Notes: generated by a model not told the origin, from the sequence alone. 64,000 nucleotides of DNA from Bacillota bacterium (GCA_023416745.1 JAEZHF010000072.1:1-64000); one strand, 5' to 3'. Positions 49,306-58,505 are shown, counted from the first letter of the stretch. Numbers and translations are program-made.

Positions 49306-50036
49306 AGTTCATTCCTTATACTGATAAAGGCGTCAGATACAGCCAGCGGTTTTGTATCGCCCGCCTTCTGATATACGGAGGCCTTTACCTTGATCAGCGA
49401 CGTTTCACCCGCTATCAGGTCCTTCTGGAACTGGCTGGTGCCGCTCACGGTGATTTTGGACGCATCGGCGCTGCTGCAGTACACCAGAGCCTGACAGGTG
49501 GCGCCCAACGTAATCGTCGTTGTACTGGCTTTCTTCATGGCATTGACGATGACCGCACAGTTGTTGTATTTGGCAGGGCCCGAAATAACAGTCCCACCGC
49601 AGTTCAGCGTATAATTACCGCCTGAAACCGATACGGAGATGTTGCCGGGAACGCCCGAAAACAGCTGCCATTTGCCGTCCGGCAAAACCGCCAGCATTGT
49701 ACCGTCGCTAAGCATGATGAGATGGATATAGACGCAGTCTGACCCAAACATCGATTCTGCGTTGCCGTAGGGCTCGACAGTTGCGGACAAATAGTAACCG
49801 TTGGCTGGCTGCATCGTCGGTACGCTCAAGGCCTGCATGTATGTTTTCGCGTCCAGCTTTTCGATATAGTCCTGAGAAATATAATTGGCGTTCATCACGT
49901 CGCGAGCCGCACGGTCCGCCTTGGCGGACTGGAGAAAAACGGTCAGCAAAGGCAGCGCGATGGCCGCGAACAGGCTGATCGCCAGCAGCGTTTCAATCAG
50001 TGTGAAGGCTTGTTTTCCCCAGCGCTTTTTCTTCAT
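49302..50036 (-). CDS. Minor pilin with Ala at the cleavage site
   Basis: A 244-residue prepilin: MKKKRWGKQA then FTLIETLLAISLFAAIALPL, Glu at +5 (residue 15). The residue before the cut is Ala 10, not the usual Gly. The globular part holds several beta segments and two or more cysteines (NCGGTV, NNCAVIV, ATCQALVYCSSADA). ATG 50036 overlaps the pilD stop (ATGA); the longer in-phase frame to 50303 lies inside pilD and is a shadow. Confidence 0.8.
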   Translation of the reverse strand: MKKKRWGKQAFTLIETLLAISLFAAIALPLLTVFLQSAKADRAARDVMNANYISQDYIEKLDAKTYMQALSVPTMQPANGYYLSATVEPYGNAESMFGSDCVYIHLIMLSDGTMLAVLPDGKWQLFSGVPGNISVSVSGGNYTLNCGGTVISGPAKYNNCAVIVNAMKKASTTTITLGATCQALVYCSSADASKITVSGTSQFQKDLIAGETSLIKVKASVYQKAGDTKPLAVSDAFISIRNEL

Positions 50037-50815
50037 GACAAAAACCCCAGATACCAGTTTATCAGCGTGTGCCCGAAAAACACGCTCATCACCACGCCGA
50101 ACGACAGGAACGGCCCGAACGGTATGGCGTCCGACCGCTTGCGTTTGCCCAGCGCCATCAGCATGACGCCGGCCAGCGCACCCGTGAATATACCGATGAT
50201 ATAGGCCGTGACAACGAGCTTCCAGCCGATCACCAGTCCGGTGAACGCCATCAGCTTGATGTCGCCACCGCCCATCGCGTCCTTCTTCAGCACGTACATA
50301 CAAAATAATGCGATTAGCAGCAGCGGCAGACCGCCTGCGGCAAAACCGATCAGATAGGAGTACCAGACATCAAAATGCGGCGTGAATACAGCTGCCGCCA
50401 GCTGAGCCGCGCCCAGTACAAGCCCCGCGATGACGAGGCCGTCGGGTATCTCCATATGCTTGAAGTCGATCGCCGATATCACAATCAGCAGCGACACCAG
50501 CGCCATATAGATCGGGAGAGGCCATACAAAGCCGAACCGCACATATAATAGCGTCCAGAGCACACCGTTGAGCGCCTCAATCAGCGGATACTGCGCGGAT
50601 ATCTTACCTTTACAATATCGGCACTTTCCGCCCAGAAATAAATAGCTGAATACGGGGAAAAGATCAAGCGGCCCAAGGTGATGTTCACAGGCGGGGCAGG
50701 CCGAGGGGGAGGTCGCAATGGACTTTCCGAGCGGCAGCCGGTAGATGCAGACATTTAAAAAGCTGCCGATAACGATGCCCAGTATGAATATCATGATGCC
50801 GGTGAATACTTCCAT
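50033..50815 (-). CDS. pilD: Prepilin peptidase / N-methyltransferase PilD
   Basis: A 260-residue membrane protease that cuts and methylates the pilins. It has the cytoplasmic zinc cysteines CPACEHHLG and CRYCKG, the start GSFLNVCIYRLPLG, and the two catalytic aspartates in AIDFKHMEIPD and GGGDIKLMAFTGL. About seven to eight membrane segments. ATG 50815 is chosen; an upstream in-frame start at 50857 would add 14 charged residues. Confidence 0.92.
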   Translation of the reverse strand: MEVFTGIMIFILGIVIGSFLNVCIYRLPLGKSIATSPSACPACEHHLGPLDLFPVFSYLFLGGKCRYCKGKISAQYPLIEALNGVLWTLLYVRFGFVWPLPIYMALVSLLIVISAIDFKHMEIPDGLVIAGLVLGAAQLAAAVFTPHFDVWYSYLIGFAAGGLPLLLIALFCMYVLKKDAMGGGDIKLMAFTGLVIGWKLVVTAYIIGIFTGALAGVMLMALGKRKRSDAIPFGPFLSFGVVMSVFFGHTLINWYLGFLS

Positions 50816-50925
50816 ATCCCGTCCCTTTTCAGCCAACCTGAAATGACGCCGAACCAAAGCGCGGCTGTGTCCTTACACTTATATAACCCAATTGCGGTGT
50901 GTCAAAACATGATTCAGGATGGGAA

Positions 50926-50964
50926 ATAAAAAGAATGGCGAGGGACGTAAGTGCCACTCGCCAT
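50926..50964 (-). terminator. Terminator after the major pilin gene
   Basis: On the minus strand ATGGCGAG and CTCGCCAT form an 8-bp stem followed by TCTTTTT. It lies between pilA and pilD, so it may lower expression of downstream genes relative to the pilin. Confidence 0.8.
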
Positions 50965-50991
50965 CTGAGAATCTATGTATGAAAGATTCAA

Positions 50992-51354
50992 TTATTCTCC
51001 GCCACCTGCAGCAGGCACCGCTGCAACGGCTACGCCATTTGTAACACTGATCATTGCTAAAGAATCGGCGAGGTCTCCAGCGGCAATACCGGAAGGCCAG
51101 AGACCGGCAGCTACAAGTTCATCCTGTGAGTCAGCCACAGCTCCCAACTTTGCATCCGGGTGGAGTGCGTTATAAGCATTGTAAGCTGTTGCGATGCTTC
51201 TTGCATTGGCCAGTTCTACCCTTTCGTCCGCACTGTTCGTGATTCCGGAGAATGTCGGAATGGCAATGGCAGCTAAGATAGCGAGTATGGCGATAACGAC
51301 GATGAGCTCAATCAGCGTAAAGCCTTTTTTGTTCTTGCGCATGAGTTTGAACAT
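50992..51354 (-). CDS. pilA: Major type IV pilin (PilA-like)
   Basis: A 120-residue prepilin: leader MFKLMRKNKKG, cut before FTLIELIVVIAILAILAAIA with Glu at +5 (residue 16), then a short head domain (RSIATAYNAYNALHPDAKLG). Small pilins of this size are usual in Clostridia. AAAGGAG lies upstream. It is flanked by a leader with a palindrome and by its own terminator, so it is probably the most abundant product of the locus. Confidence 0.9.
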   Translation of the reverse strand: MFKLMRKNKKGFTLIELIVVIAILAILAAIAIPTFSGITNSADERVELANARSIATAYNAYNALHPDAKLGAVADSQDELVAAGLWPSGIAAGDLADSLAMISVTNGVAVAAVPAAGGGE

Positions 51355-51403
51355 AAGTGTATACTCCTTTCAAATATGTGTGCGTTTTGCAAAGCGCTCA
51401 GCT

Positions 51404-51415
51404 TGTTTATAAACA
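51404..51415. repeat. Palindrome TGTTTATAAACA in the pilin leader region
   Basis: A perfect 12-bp palindrome in the AT-rich gap between pilC and pilA. Its place fits a regulatory site for pilin expression; no binding protein is known. Confidence 0.4.
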
Positions 51416-51461
51416 CATAAATGAATATTGAAACATAAATTTATAAAAAAATATTTCGTTT

Positions 51462-52667
51462 CTATATACTCTGATACATCGTCAGCATCGGCATCAGTAC
51501 GGACAGCATCACGAACAGTATGATGGCCGCGACAAAAACGAGCAGTATCGGCTGCAGTATCGTTGTCAGCCGCGTGATGGCAGTATCCGCTTCCTCTTCA
51601 AAATAATCCGCAGCTTTCTCCAGCATCTGATCCAGCGTTCCGGACTCTTCTCCGATCTTCATCATATGAACAATCATATTGGGGAACAGTGCCGATGCAC
51701 TGACAGACGCATTGAGCGATTTGCCCTGCTTGATGGATTCCTCGATGTCGATCAGCTTGTTCTCTGCCAGTCGGTTGCCCACCACCTTGGACGCGATGCG
51801 CAGCGACTGCGTGAGGGAGATGCCGGTGGCGGTCAGCGTTGCGAGCGTACGGCTGAAGCGTGCCGCCAGTATGCGCGTCACGGACTTCTTGAAAAGCGGT
51901 GCCCTGATTTTGAAAGAATCGATAGCCAGACGCCCGGGCGGCGTAGACTTGTAGAACTTGAAGCCCACGTAGATCATCAGCAGGAACGCTAGTATGTACA
52001 TCCAGTTGACGGTGATAAAATCGCTTAAGCCCAGCATGAACTTGGTGATGGCCGGCAGTTCCGCACCGGAGGATTCGAAGAACGTCATGAATCGGGGAAT
52101 GATGAACAGCAGCATGAATACCACGACGATCAGCGCAATGATGGTGACGATTGCCGGGTACATCATCGCGCCGCGAATCTTCTTGGCAATGCGATATTCT
52201 TTGTCAAAGTGCGTAGCCAGACGCTCCAGCGCCAGATCCAGCGTGCCGCTCAGCTCGCCCGCTTCGATCATCTTTATCATGATGGTGGGCAGCGCGCGCT
52301 CATGCATGGAAAGTGCCTCGGACAGCCCCTTGCCGCGCTGCAGGTCTTCGCCGACAGACTGGAGTATTTTCTTCAGCTTGGCGTTTTCCGTCTGCTCTTC
52401 CAGTATCGTAAGCGCCTGTATCAGCGGAACCCCCGAACGCAAAATACTTGCGAACTGCGTGCAGAACACCGCCAGTGTACGCTTGGGCAGCTTGGCTGAA
52501 CCAAAAGCGATGTCCAGCGAACTCTTCGGATTGACCTCCGAAAGGCTGAGCAGATAAAGCGACTTCGCTCGGAGCGCGAACACCACAGATTTTTTATCCG
52601 TTGCCTCAATGAGGCCCTCCACTGTCTGGCCGGCCTTGTTGGCCGCTTTGTATAAGTATTTAATAAT
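51462..52667 (-). CDS. pilC: Type IV pilus inner-membrane protein PilC; start codon unusual
   Basis: A platform protein of about 401 residues. It contains the repeated PilC domain (FCTQFASILRSGVPLIQAL and FSRTLATLTATGISLTQSL) and three membrane segments. Conserved N-terminal sequence (KYLYKAANKAGQTVEGLIEA) reaches up to ATT codons at 52667 and 52664; the first ordinary start, GTG 52622, would remove it and has no ribosome site. GGGG stands six bases before ATT 52667. Alternatively, ATG 52671 followed by a one-base frameshift gives MNYKYLYKA, a typical PilC start. Either ATT is used or a base is wrong. Confidence 0.85.
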   Translation of the reverse strand: MIKYLYKAANKAGQTVEGLIEATDKKSVVFALRAKSLYLLSLSEVNPKSSLDIAFGSAKLPKRTLAVFCTQFASILRSGVPLIQALTILEEQTENAKLKKILQSVGEDLQRGKGLSEALSMHERALPTIMIKMIEAGELSGTLDLALERLATHFDKEYRIAKKIRGAMMYPAIVTIIALIVVVFMLLFIIPRFMTFFESSGAELPAITKFMLGLSDFITVNWMYILAFLLMIYVGFKFYKSTPPGRLAIDSFKIRAPLFKKSVTRILAARFSRTLATLTATGISLTQSLRIASKVVGNRLAENKLIDIEESIKQGKSLNASVSASALFPNMIVHMMKIGEESGTLDQMLEKAADYFEEEADTAITRLTTILQPILLVFVAAIILFVMLSVLMPMLTMYQSI

Positions 52668-52686
52668 TCATCACCCCGCAGCAGTA

Positions 52687-53736
52687 TTACAGAATTGTAG
52701 AAATGTAGTTACGGTCTATACAGTAGGTCAGCGCTGATTCCCGCGATATCTTGCCCATCTTATGGAGTCCGGCCAGAGAATTGTCCATCAGTTGGTTGCC
52801 CGCCGCAGTGGACGACTGCATGGCCGCAACGATCTGATGAGCCTTATTCTCACGGATCAGGTTGCGTATGGCCGATGTGGCCACCATCGTTTCAATAGCC
52901 GCTACACGCGTTTTGCCGTCGGTACACATCACCAGCTGCTGCGATATCACCGCCATCAGCGTCATCGAGAGCTGCATGCGTATCTGCTGCTGTTGGTGGG
53001 GCGGGAACACGTCGATGATGCGGTCAATGGTCTGAGCCGCACCAGTGGTATGCAGCGTGGACAGCACCAGATGGCCCGTTTCGGCAGCCGTCAGCGCGAT
53101 GCCGATGGTCTCAAGGTCGCGCATTTCACCGATCAGTATGATGTCCGGGTCTTGCCGCAGTGCCGCACGAAGCGCTCTTGCATAGTCGTTTGAATCCACG
53201 CCGATCTCGCGCTGGTTGACAATGCATTTCTTGTGTCTGTGCAGATATTCGATCGGATCCTCCAGCGTCAGAACGTGCTTGGTTCGCGTGTTGTTGATCA
53301 AATCGATCATCGCAGCCAATGTGGTGGACTTGCCGCTGCCTGTCGGGCCGGTCACGAGTATCAGTCCGCGGTTCAGCCCGCACAGGCTGGGGACGATGGG
53401 CGGCAGTCCCAGCGTATTGATGTCCGGCGGATTGTATTTGATCAGGCGCATCGCCATCGCAATGCTCTGCCGTTGCCTGAAAACGTTGATGCGATACCGG
53501 TATTTGCCGGGTATGGACAGTGAAAAATCCAGTTCGCCGTATTTGATGAAGCTTTCCCATTGGTTTTTGTTCATGATATCCATCGCAAACTGCTTGGACA
53601 TCTCCGGGGTTATTCTGGTTTCCGACATAGGGATAAGGCCTGTACTGAGCCTGTTCATGGGTGGCAGCCCAACCGTGATGTGCAGGTCGGACGCTTCGTT
53701 GCCGGCTGCGGCTTCCATCAGATCATGGATTTTCAT
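52687..53736 (-). CDS. pilT: Type IV pilus retraction ATPase PilT
   Basis: A 349-residue hexameric ATPase: Walker A VTGPTGSGKSTTLAAMID, Asp box LTLEDPIEYLH, Walker B DIILIGEMRDLETI, His box STLHTTGAAQTIDR and the PilT C-terminal pattern AIRNLIRENKAHQI. It starts overlapping the pilB stop (ATGA). Its presence means the pilus can retract and drive twitching or DNA uptake. Confidence 0.95.
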   Translation of the reverse strand: MKIHDLMEAAAGNEASDLHITVGLPPMNRLSTGLIPMSETRITPEMSKQFAMDIMNKNQWESFIKYGELDFSLSIPGKYRYRINVFRQRQSIAMAMRLIKYNPPDINTLGLPPIVPSLCGLNRGLILVTGPTGSGKSTTLAAMIDLINNTRTKHVLTLEDPIEYLHRHKKCIVNQREIGVDSNDYARALRAALRQDPDIILIGEMRDLETIGIALTAAETGHLVLSTLHTTGAAQTIDRIIDVFPPHQQQQIRMQLSMTLMAVISQQLVMCTDGKTRVAAIETMVATSAIRNLIRENKAHQIVAAMQSSTAAGNQLMDNSLAGLHKMGKISRESALTYCIDRNYISTIL

Positions 53737-55430
53737 TCGCCGTCTCCTTTATAGGTATAGGCCGTGCTGATGACTTCCTGGATTGTGGTTTCGCCTTTTT
53801 CCATCAGATCAACGCATTCTTTGGACAGACTGCCCATATGCTGCTGCTTGGCAGCATAATCGCGGATCACGTCAATGGACTCGCTCTTGGTGATCATATC
53901 GCGCACCTCGCGGTCCACCACCAGTATCTCATGGACAGCCACGCGGCCTTTATAACCGGAATTGTTGCAGTAGGAGCATCCCTTGCCGTAATAGATTGGC
54001 TTGCTGTACGTGGGGGGGAGCCCCGCGGCGGACAGCTCAAAGCGGCTGGGCGTATATTGCGCCTTGCAGAATGAGCAAATCTTTTTGACAAGACGCTGGG
54101 CCAGTATACCCACCAGCGATGCCGCCAGCATATACGATGGTATGCCCATGTCGGTGAGGCGGGTGATGGTTCCGGGCGCGTCGTTGGTATGGATGGTGGA
54201 CAGCACCAGATGGCCAGTGATGGCTGCGCGTATCGCAATGGATACCGTTTCCTGGTCGCGAATCTCACCAATCATGATGATGTCCGGATCCTGACGCAGT
54301 ATGGAGCGCAGGCCTGCCGCGAACGTGAGGCCTGCCTTGTTGTTCACCTGCACCTGATTGATGCCCGCCATCGTGTATTCCACCGGGTCTTCCACGGAAA
54401 TGATATTCTTCGTCGAGTTGTTGAGTTCGCCCAGCATGGCGTACAGCGTGGTCGATTTACCGCTGCCTGTCGGGCCGGTGACCAGTATGATGCCGTGGGG
54501 GTTTTTAAGAAGCGTATCGAATTTGGCGATATTCGCTTCAGAAAAGCCCAGCTTTTCCTTGGAAATCAGGAAGTTCTGCTTGTCAAGCAGACGCATGACA
54601 ATCTTTTCTCCGTGTACGGTCGGCAGAGAGGAAATGCGCACGTCGATTTCATTGCCGTTATGCACCATCTTGTATCGTCCGTCCTGTGGCAGACGTTTTT
54701 CCGCAATATCCATATTGCCGATGATTTTCAGCCGGGTTAAAACGGCAGACTGTGCTTTTTTAGGTATCGTCAGCACCGTGATCAGCTGACCGTCAATCCT
54801 CATGCGCACCCGTACATCCTTTTCGCCGGGTTCCACATGGATATCGCTGGATTTCGCTTTGGCGGCCTGTTCAAACATCGAATTGACAAGACGCACGATG
54901 GGGGCGTTGGAGATGTCCGAGACAGGCGCTTCATCTTCAGACTTCGCTTCCTCTGGGTTTTCGGCAGTCAGATCTTTGATTGCCGTCTCCGCATATTCGT
55001 TGCCGTAAACCTTCGTGATGGCCGTCTCGATAGCGTGTTCCGTGGAGAGCATCGGAAATATCTCAAGGCCGGACACAACGCGCGCGTCCTCCAGAGCGAT
55101 GAAATCCACCGGATCGTCCATCGCGACGAAAAGCTTTTTGCCTTCTGCCTTCACGGGAACCATCTTATGCTTGCGCGCCAGCGTGACGGGTATATGCTTG
55201 GACAGCATGTGTGTCAGGTTGAGAGAATCGAGATTTATAAAGGGTATGCCAAGCTGAAACTCCATGATTTCCATCAGCTGGCGTTCAGTTACATAGCCTT
55301 TGTTTTTGAGGATTTTACCCAGGCGGTCACCCGACTTCTTTTGGGTGAGCAGACATTCCTCAAGCTGACTTCGTGTGATCATGCCCACATCGATCAGCAT
55401 TTCGCCAAGGTATTTTCGTTTAATAGCCAA
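53733..55430 (-). CDS. pilB: Type IV pilus extension ATPase PilB
   Basis: A 565-residue ATPase. An N-terminal GspE/MshEN domain (LGEMLIDVGMITRSQLEECL) is followed by the ATPase core: VTGPTGSGKSTTLYAMLGEL, ISVEDPVEYTM, DIIMIGEIRDQETVS and STIHTNDAPGTITRL. The tetracysteine zinc site is present (CSFC and CSYC). It starts with TTG 55430 with only a weak ribosome site (GGATGG ten bases upstream). It heads the leftward pilus operon. MshEN domains of some PilB proteins bind cyclic di-GMP. Confidence 0.93.
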   Translation of the reverse strand: MAIKRKYLGEMLIDVGMITRSQLEECLLTQKKSGDRLGKILKNKGYVTERQLMEIMEFQLGIPFINLDSLNLTHMLSKHIPVTLARKHKMVPVKAEGKKLFVAMDDPVDFIALEDARVVSGLEIFPMLSTEHAIETAITKVYGNEYAETAIKDLTAENPEEAKSEDEAPVSDISNAPIVRLVNSMFEQAAKAKSSDIHVEPGEKDVRVRMRIDGQLITVLTIPKKAQSAVLTRLKIIGNMDIAEKRLPQDGRYKMVHNGNEIDVRISSLPTVHGEKIVMRLLDKQNFLISKEKLGFSEANIAKFDTLLKNPHGIILVTGPTGSGKSTTLYAMLGELNNSTKNIISVEDPVEYTMAGINQVQVNNKAGLTFAAGLRSILRQDPDIIMIGEIRDQETVSIAIRAAITGHLVLSTIHTNDAPGTITRLTDMGIPSYMLAASLVGILAQRLVKKICSFCKAQYTPSRFELSAAGLPPTYSKPIYYGKGCSYCNNSGYKGRVAVHEILVVDREVRDMITKSESIDVIRDYAAKQQHMGSLSKECVDLMEKGETTIQEVISTAYTYKGDGE

Positions 55431-55620
55431 ATCTTATGTACCATCCCATGCATGGATAATGACTAAATTAATATAAACTTGAAACGGCGTGATAAAACAA
55501 TTTTAAATATAGAATATTTTACTCTGTAAACGGATGTGCCAAGAGCTAAGTGGTTTTTTCTTTACATCGTGCCTGGTTTTTTGTATACTTTATTTCGATA
55601 AAGAAACGAAGGGGAGCTAT

Positions 55621-56133
55621 ATGCTGAAAAAGTATTCGAAAATATTCGCTATGATAATGGCGGTTATGCTGACCACAGTGTTGTTGGCCGGCTGCGGCGG
55701 CGGCGGCACACTGAAAAAGCCCGAGATGAGTGAAGGTGCGGCAACGGTTGAGTTGACAGGTTCCTGCGACATCAAGATGGAAAGTGGCGTTATCACCGTT
55801 TCAGGCGAAAACAACATATTAGACGGTTCAATACTCTATATTTCCGTTGAAGCCCAGAACGGCATGACGCTGGATTCCGTGAAGGTAACAAAGCTGCCGA
55901 GCCAGCCCATTTCGCATGATTTTGTGATATCGGACCAAAAATACGATGATTCTGTGAAAACGATTACGGCGCACATCACGTTTGCTCCCCGAATGTACGG
56001 CAATCATGCGGATATTGTTTACGAAACGTACGGCAATAAGTTTGAGAACATTACATCCGAAGCCAATCTGTTATGGGATACCAGCGGATGCGTCGTGGTG
56101 TTCGCCTCCGAAACCATCGACTTCACCAGATAG
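55621..56133 (+). CDS. Putative lipoprotein
   Basis: A 170-residue exported protein with signal peptide ending VLLAGC (Cys near residue 25) followed by a GGGGT linker. The mature part is predicted beta-rich (VELTGSCDIKMESGVITVSG, ILYISVEAQNGMTLDSVKV). It matches no family I know. ATG 55621 follows AAGGGGAG. It is divergent from pilB and closes at a bidirectional terminator. Confidence 0.75.
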   Translation: MLKKYSKIFAMIMAVMLTTVLLAGCGGGGTLKKPEMSEGAATVELTGSCDIKMESGVITVSGENNILDGSILYISVEAQNGMTLDSVKVTKLPSQPISHDFVISDQKYDDSVKTITAHITFAPRMYGNHADIVYETYGNKFENITSEANLLWDTSGCVVVFASETIDFTR

Positions 56134-56143
56134 TTCTGAGACG

Positions 56144-56172
56144 AAAAGCCGCGGGCACATCGCGGCTTTTTT
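56144..56172. terminator. Bidirectional terminator
   Basis: AAAAGCCGCG and CGCGGCTTTT form a 10-bp stem with a short loop between the converging lipoprotein and DUF3810 genes. Confidence 0.85.
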
Positions 56173-57329
56173 CAACCCGTCACGACGGCGGGGATATCGG
56201 CACTGAGTTTGCCGGTGCGCCACAGACCGATCAACAGATCCACCATCCGTCCGTAACTCTTCACACCGTCTTCTTGCATGTTGGCTTTTAGGAAGGTGTT
56301 GTTCACCTCCTGCGCCGTTTCGCTGACAGGGCTTTCAAAGCGCTGCCAGTAAGTGGCGTTGTCAGCCAGGTCGCGGCTTATGCCTTCGCTGTAGGTTTTG
56401 CGCAGTTCGAAATAAAGGTCGCTGTTCGCGTCGTAAAGCTGATTCGTGGCGTGAACAAGCGCAAGCATCGTACCGGAGTATCGCACGGACGGCTCATCGG
56501 AGTACGAACTGACATAATAGGATAAGAAGTTGGCTTCGTCTTCCCGCGCAAAACCGCGCTGGTGGGCAGCTTCGTGATTGCAGGAAGAAGCGAAAAACAG
56601 CATGGGCACATCCGTGTTGACATTGGCTTCCCCGGTAAAGGGAAAATAAATACCGCTGATGTGCGAATAGGAAAGCCCGACTGAATAGAGCACCGGTTTC
56701 GTGCGCCCGAAACTGCCGGACAGCCAGTCCAGACCCGTAAGCGTTGCGGTACGGTTGTAGTATTCAGGAACGTTCTGCATGATTTGGTGCTTTGACATGA
56801 CGGGTGCGAACACGCCGTTTTCGTCCTGAGGCACGGATGCGCGCAGCGTATTAGCCTGCCGGATCAGCGCTTCGCAGGTGGCGTACAGCTCCTCAACCGT
56901 GGCAGGGGAGGTGTTGAGACCAAGGCTCTCTCCCAGCGGCTGGCGCGCGTAGTTAAAGCCCCACAGCCCGACGAACAGCGCATAGACAACGGAGGCAACA
57001 CCCAGCAGAGTGATAATACGGCGCAGCAGGACATACCACCACGCATTTTTGGCAATGACCGCATGCGCGATCATCACGATGATGTAAATTAAAACGAACA
57101 ACACAAACGCATAGAGCAATAGCTCACCCAGCGAAAACGGAAGCCATCCCGTGACGGAGGATAAGCCTTGATTGATAAAAAGAAAAATGCCGCGTGAATA
57201 GACCGTCTCGGTGAAGGACGGCCAAAGGAACGAAAGCCGGAAAAGTGCGTAGAACAATATGCCCGGCCCAAGCCAGATGAGCTGCAATAATAGCTTTTTC
57301 CTGCGACCATTTGGAGGGCGAAGTTTCAT
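56172..57329 (-). CDS. DUF3810 membrane metalloprotease-like protein
   Basis: A 385-residue protein with about three membrane segments in the first 130 residues and a soluble domain with a zinc-protease-like helix: SCNHEAAHQRGFAREDEANF (HExxH plus a following Glu). This arrangement matches DUF3810. The substrate is unknown. ATG 57329 follows AGGAGG; the longer frame to 57494 lies in the non-coding gap. The stop sits at the terminator hairpin. Confidence 0.8.
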   Translation of the reverse strand: MKLRPPNGRRKKLLLQLIWLGPGILFYALFRLSFLWPSFTETVYSRGIFLFINQGLSSVTGWLPFSLGELLLYAFVLFVLIYIIVMIAHAVIAKNAWWYVLLRRIITLLGVASVVYALFVGLWGFNYARQPLGESLGLNTSPATVEELYATCEALIRQANTLRASVPQDENGVFAPVMSKHQIMQNVPEYYNRTATLTGLDWLSGSFGRTKPVLYSVGLSYSHISGIYFPFTGEANVNTDVPMLFFASSCNHEAAHQRGFAREDEANFLSYYVSSYSDEPSVRYSGTMLALVHATNQLYDANSDLYFELRKTYSEGISRDLADNATYWQRFESPVSETAQEVNNTFLKANMQEDGVKSYGRMVDLLIGLWRTGKLSADIPAVVTG

Positions 57330-57408
57330 GAAAGTCCCTCCTTTCTGTATACTATCATATATGAACAAAAAGAGGCAGGTCAAATAGAAAATAATTACTC
57401 TGTCGGTA

Positions 57409-58107
57409 TCATAAAGGAAGATTGTGTATCGCTTTGGACTCCTTATAATAACGCCGCAGCTTGATGATGCTAGACACCCAAAGATAACCGACAAAGGGAA
57501 GCAGCAGCAGTAAAAGCAGCGGTATTTCAGACATCAATATGAAGTCAAAAGCGCCATGAAGCAGCGCCGGAATGAACAGCGATTTGCGGTAATAACCGGC
57601 ACAAAGCCGCGGGTCGCTGCAAAACTTTGCCATCGACAGGTAGTAGCCCATTGTGATTCCCAGCAGCATGTGCGTGGGTACGCTGAGCAGTCCGCGTGTG
57701 ATCCATATTTCAGGTGATACCGACGAATAGGAGAGTATGTAGACGAAGTTTTCCAGTGTGGCGAATCCCAGCGCCGCAATGCCGCAGTAGATGATGCCGT
57801 CCAGCCGTTCATTGAACGCCGGATGGCGGAATACAGTTTTGGAAACGACGAGGCGCTTGAAGAACTCCTCCGCAAGGCCGATGATGATGAAAGCTTCGAA
57901 AAGCTTGCCGACAAGACCGTCGAAAACATTGAACATCTGTCCAACAATTTCCGCAACCAGCGTGGGAAGCGTTACCACCATGCCCAGTACGAAAACGAGT
58001 ATGAGCAGCCGCTTGGGTTCCTTGTCGTAGCGGTCGGTAAACAGAAGAAATATGGTGAGCACGACTGTGGGCGCCACTGCCTGTAATATCATCAATAACA
58101 GTTCCAT
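57409..58107 (-). CDS. PrsW-family intramembrane protease
   Basis: A 232-residue protein with about seven to eight membrane segments. Family motifs are seen: FTDRYDKEPKRLL near the start, GLAEEFFKRLVV (EExxK-type), LGFATLENFVYI and ALLHGAFDFILM. PrsW cleaves anti-sigma factors in B. subtilis; the target here is not apparent, since no sigma/anti-sigma pair is nearby. ATG 58107 follows TGGAGC. It is divergent from valS. Confidence 0.85.
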   Translation of the reverse strand: MELLLMILQAVAPTVVLTIFLLFTDRYDKEPKRLLILVFVLGMVVTLPTLVAEIVGQMFNVFDGLVGKLFEAFIIIGLAEEFFKRLVVSKTVFRHPAFNERLDGIIYCGIAALGFATLENFVYILSYSSVSPEIWITRGLLSVPTHMLLGITMGYYLSMAKFCSDPRLCAGYYRKSLFIPALLHGAFDFILMSEIPLLLLLLLPFVGYLWVSSIIKLRRYYKESKAIHNLPL

Positions 58108-58204
58108 GTATGCTCCAATCAATGGCATATTATATTCTATTATAGACAGCATGCAATGGCGGCGCAAGGCGAAATATGACAAGTTTCGCCCGATGCGGCC
58201 TGTA

Positions 58205-58233
58205 TTGACAGCGCTTTGCCGGTATATTATAAT
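58205..58233 (+). promoter_or_regulatory. Consensus promoter of the valS T-box transcript
   Basis: TTGACA (58205-58210), exactly 17 bases, then TATAAT (58228-58233), a perfect consensus promoter. RNA would start near 58240. Confidence 0.85.
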
Positions 58234-58239
58234 GATCGC

Positions 58240-58476
58240 AATGCGATGACAAAGAGGAGTAGGACGCGAGCGTGCGCTTTAAGAGAGGGGCTTCACCGGC
58301 TGAAAGGGCCCTGCGGATGGTACGTCTGAAGTCGCTTTGTGGCACTGTGGGTGAATAGATATAGTAGCTCACGGCGTGAACCGCGCGTTAAGCGGAAAGA
58401 GAGCGGGTCGTCATGGGACGCCCGAATCAAGGTGGCACCGCGGAATAATCCGTCCTTATATCAGGGCGGTTTTTTA
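58240..58476 (+). ncRNA. T-box riboswitch for valS
   Basis: A leader of about 235 bases between the promoter and valS. It has a stem-I-like part (58245-58340, with an AG-rich bulge AGAGAGGGG) and the T-box sequence AAGGTGGCACCGCGG at 58429-58443. The terminator CCGTCCT/AGGGCGG plus six T is at 58450-58476. Uncharged tRNA-Val would pair with the specifier and the T-box and block termination. Valine codons (GTA, GTC) lie around 58320-58330, but I cannot fix the specifier by eye. Confidence 0.9.
58450..58476 (+). terminator. Regulated terminator of the T-box
   Basis: CCGTCCT and AGGGCGG form a 7-bp stem followed by TTTTTT; mutually exclusive with the antiterminator that uses the T-box bases. 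Confidence 0.85.
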
Positions 58477-58505
58477 TTTGGCAGAAAACGTGAAGGAGAG
58501 ATATT

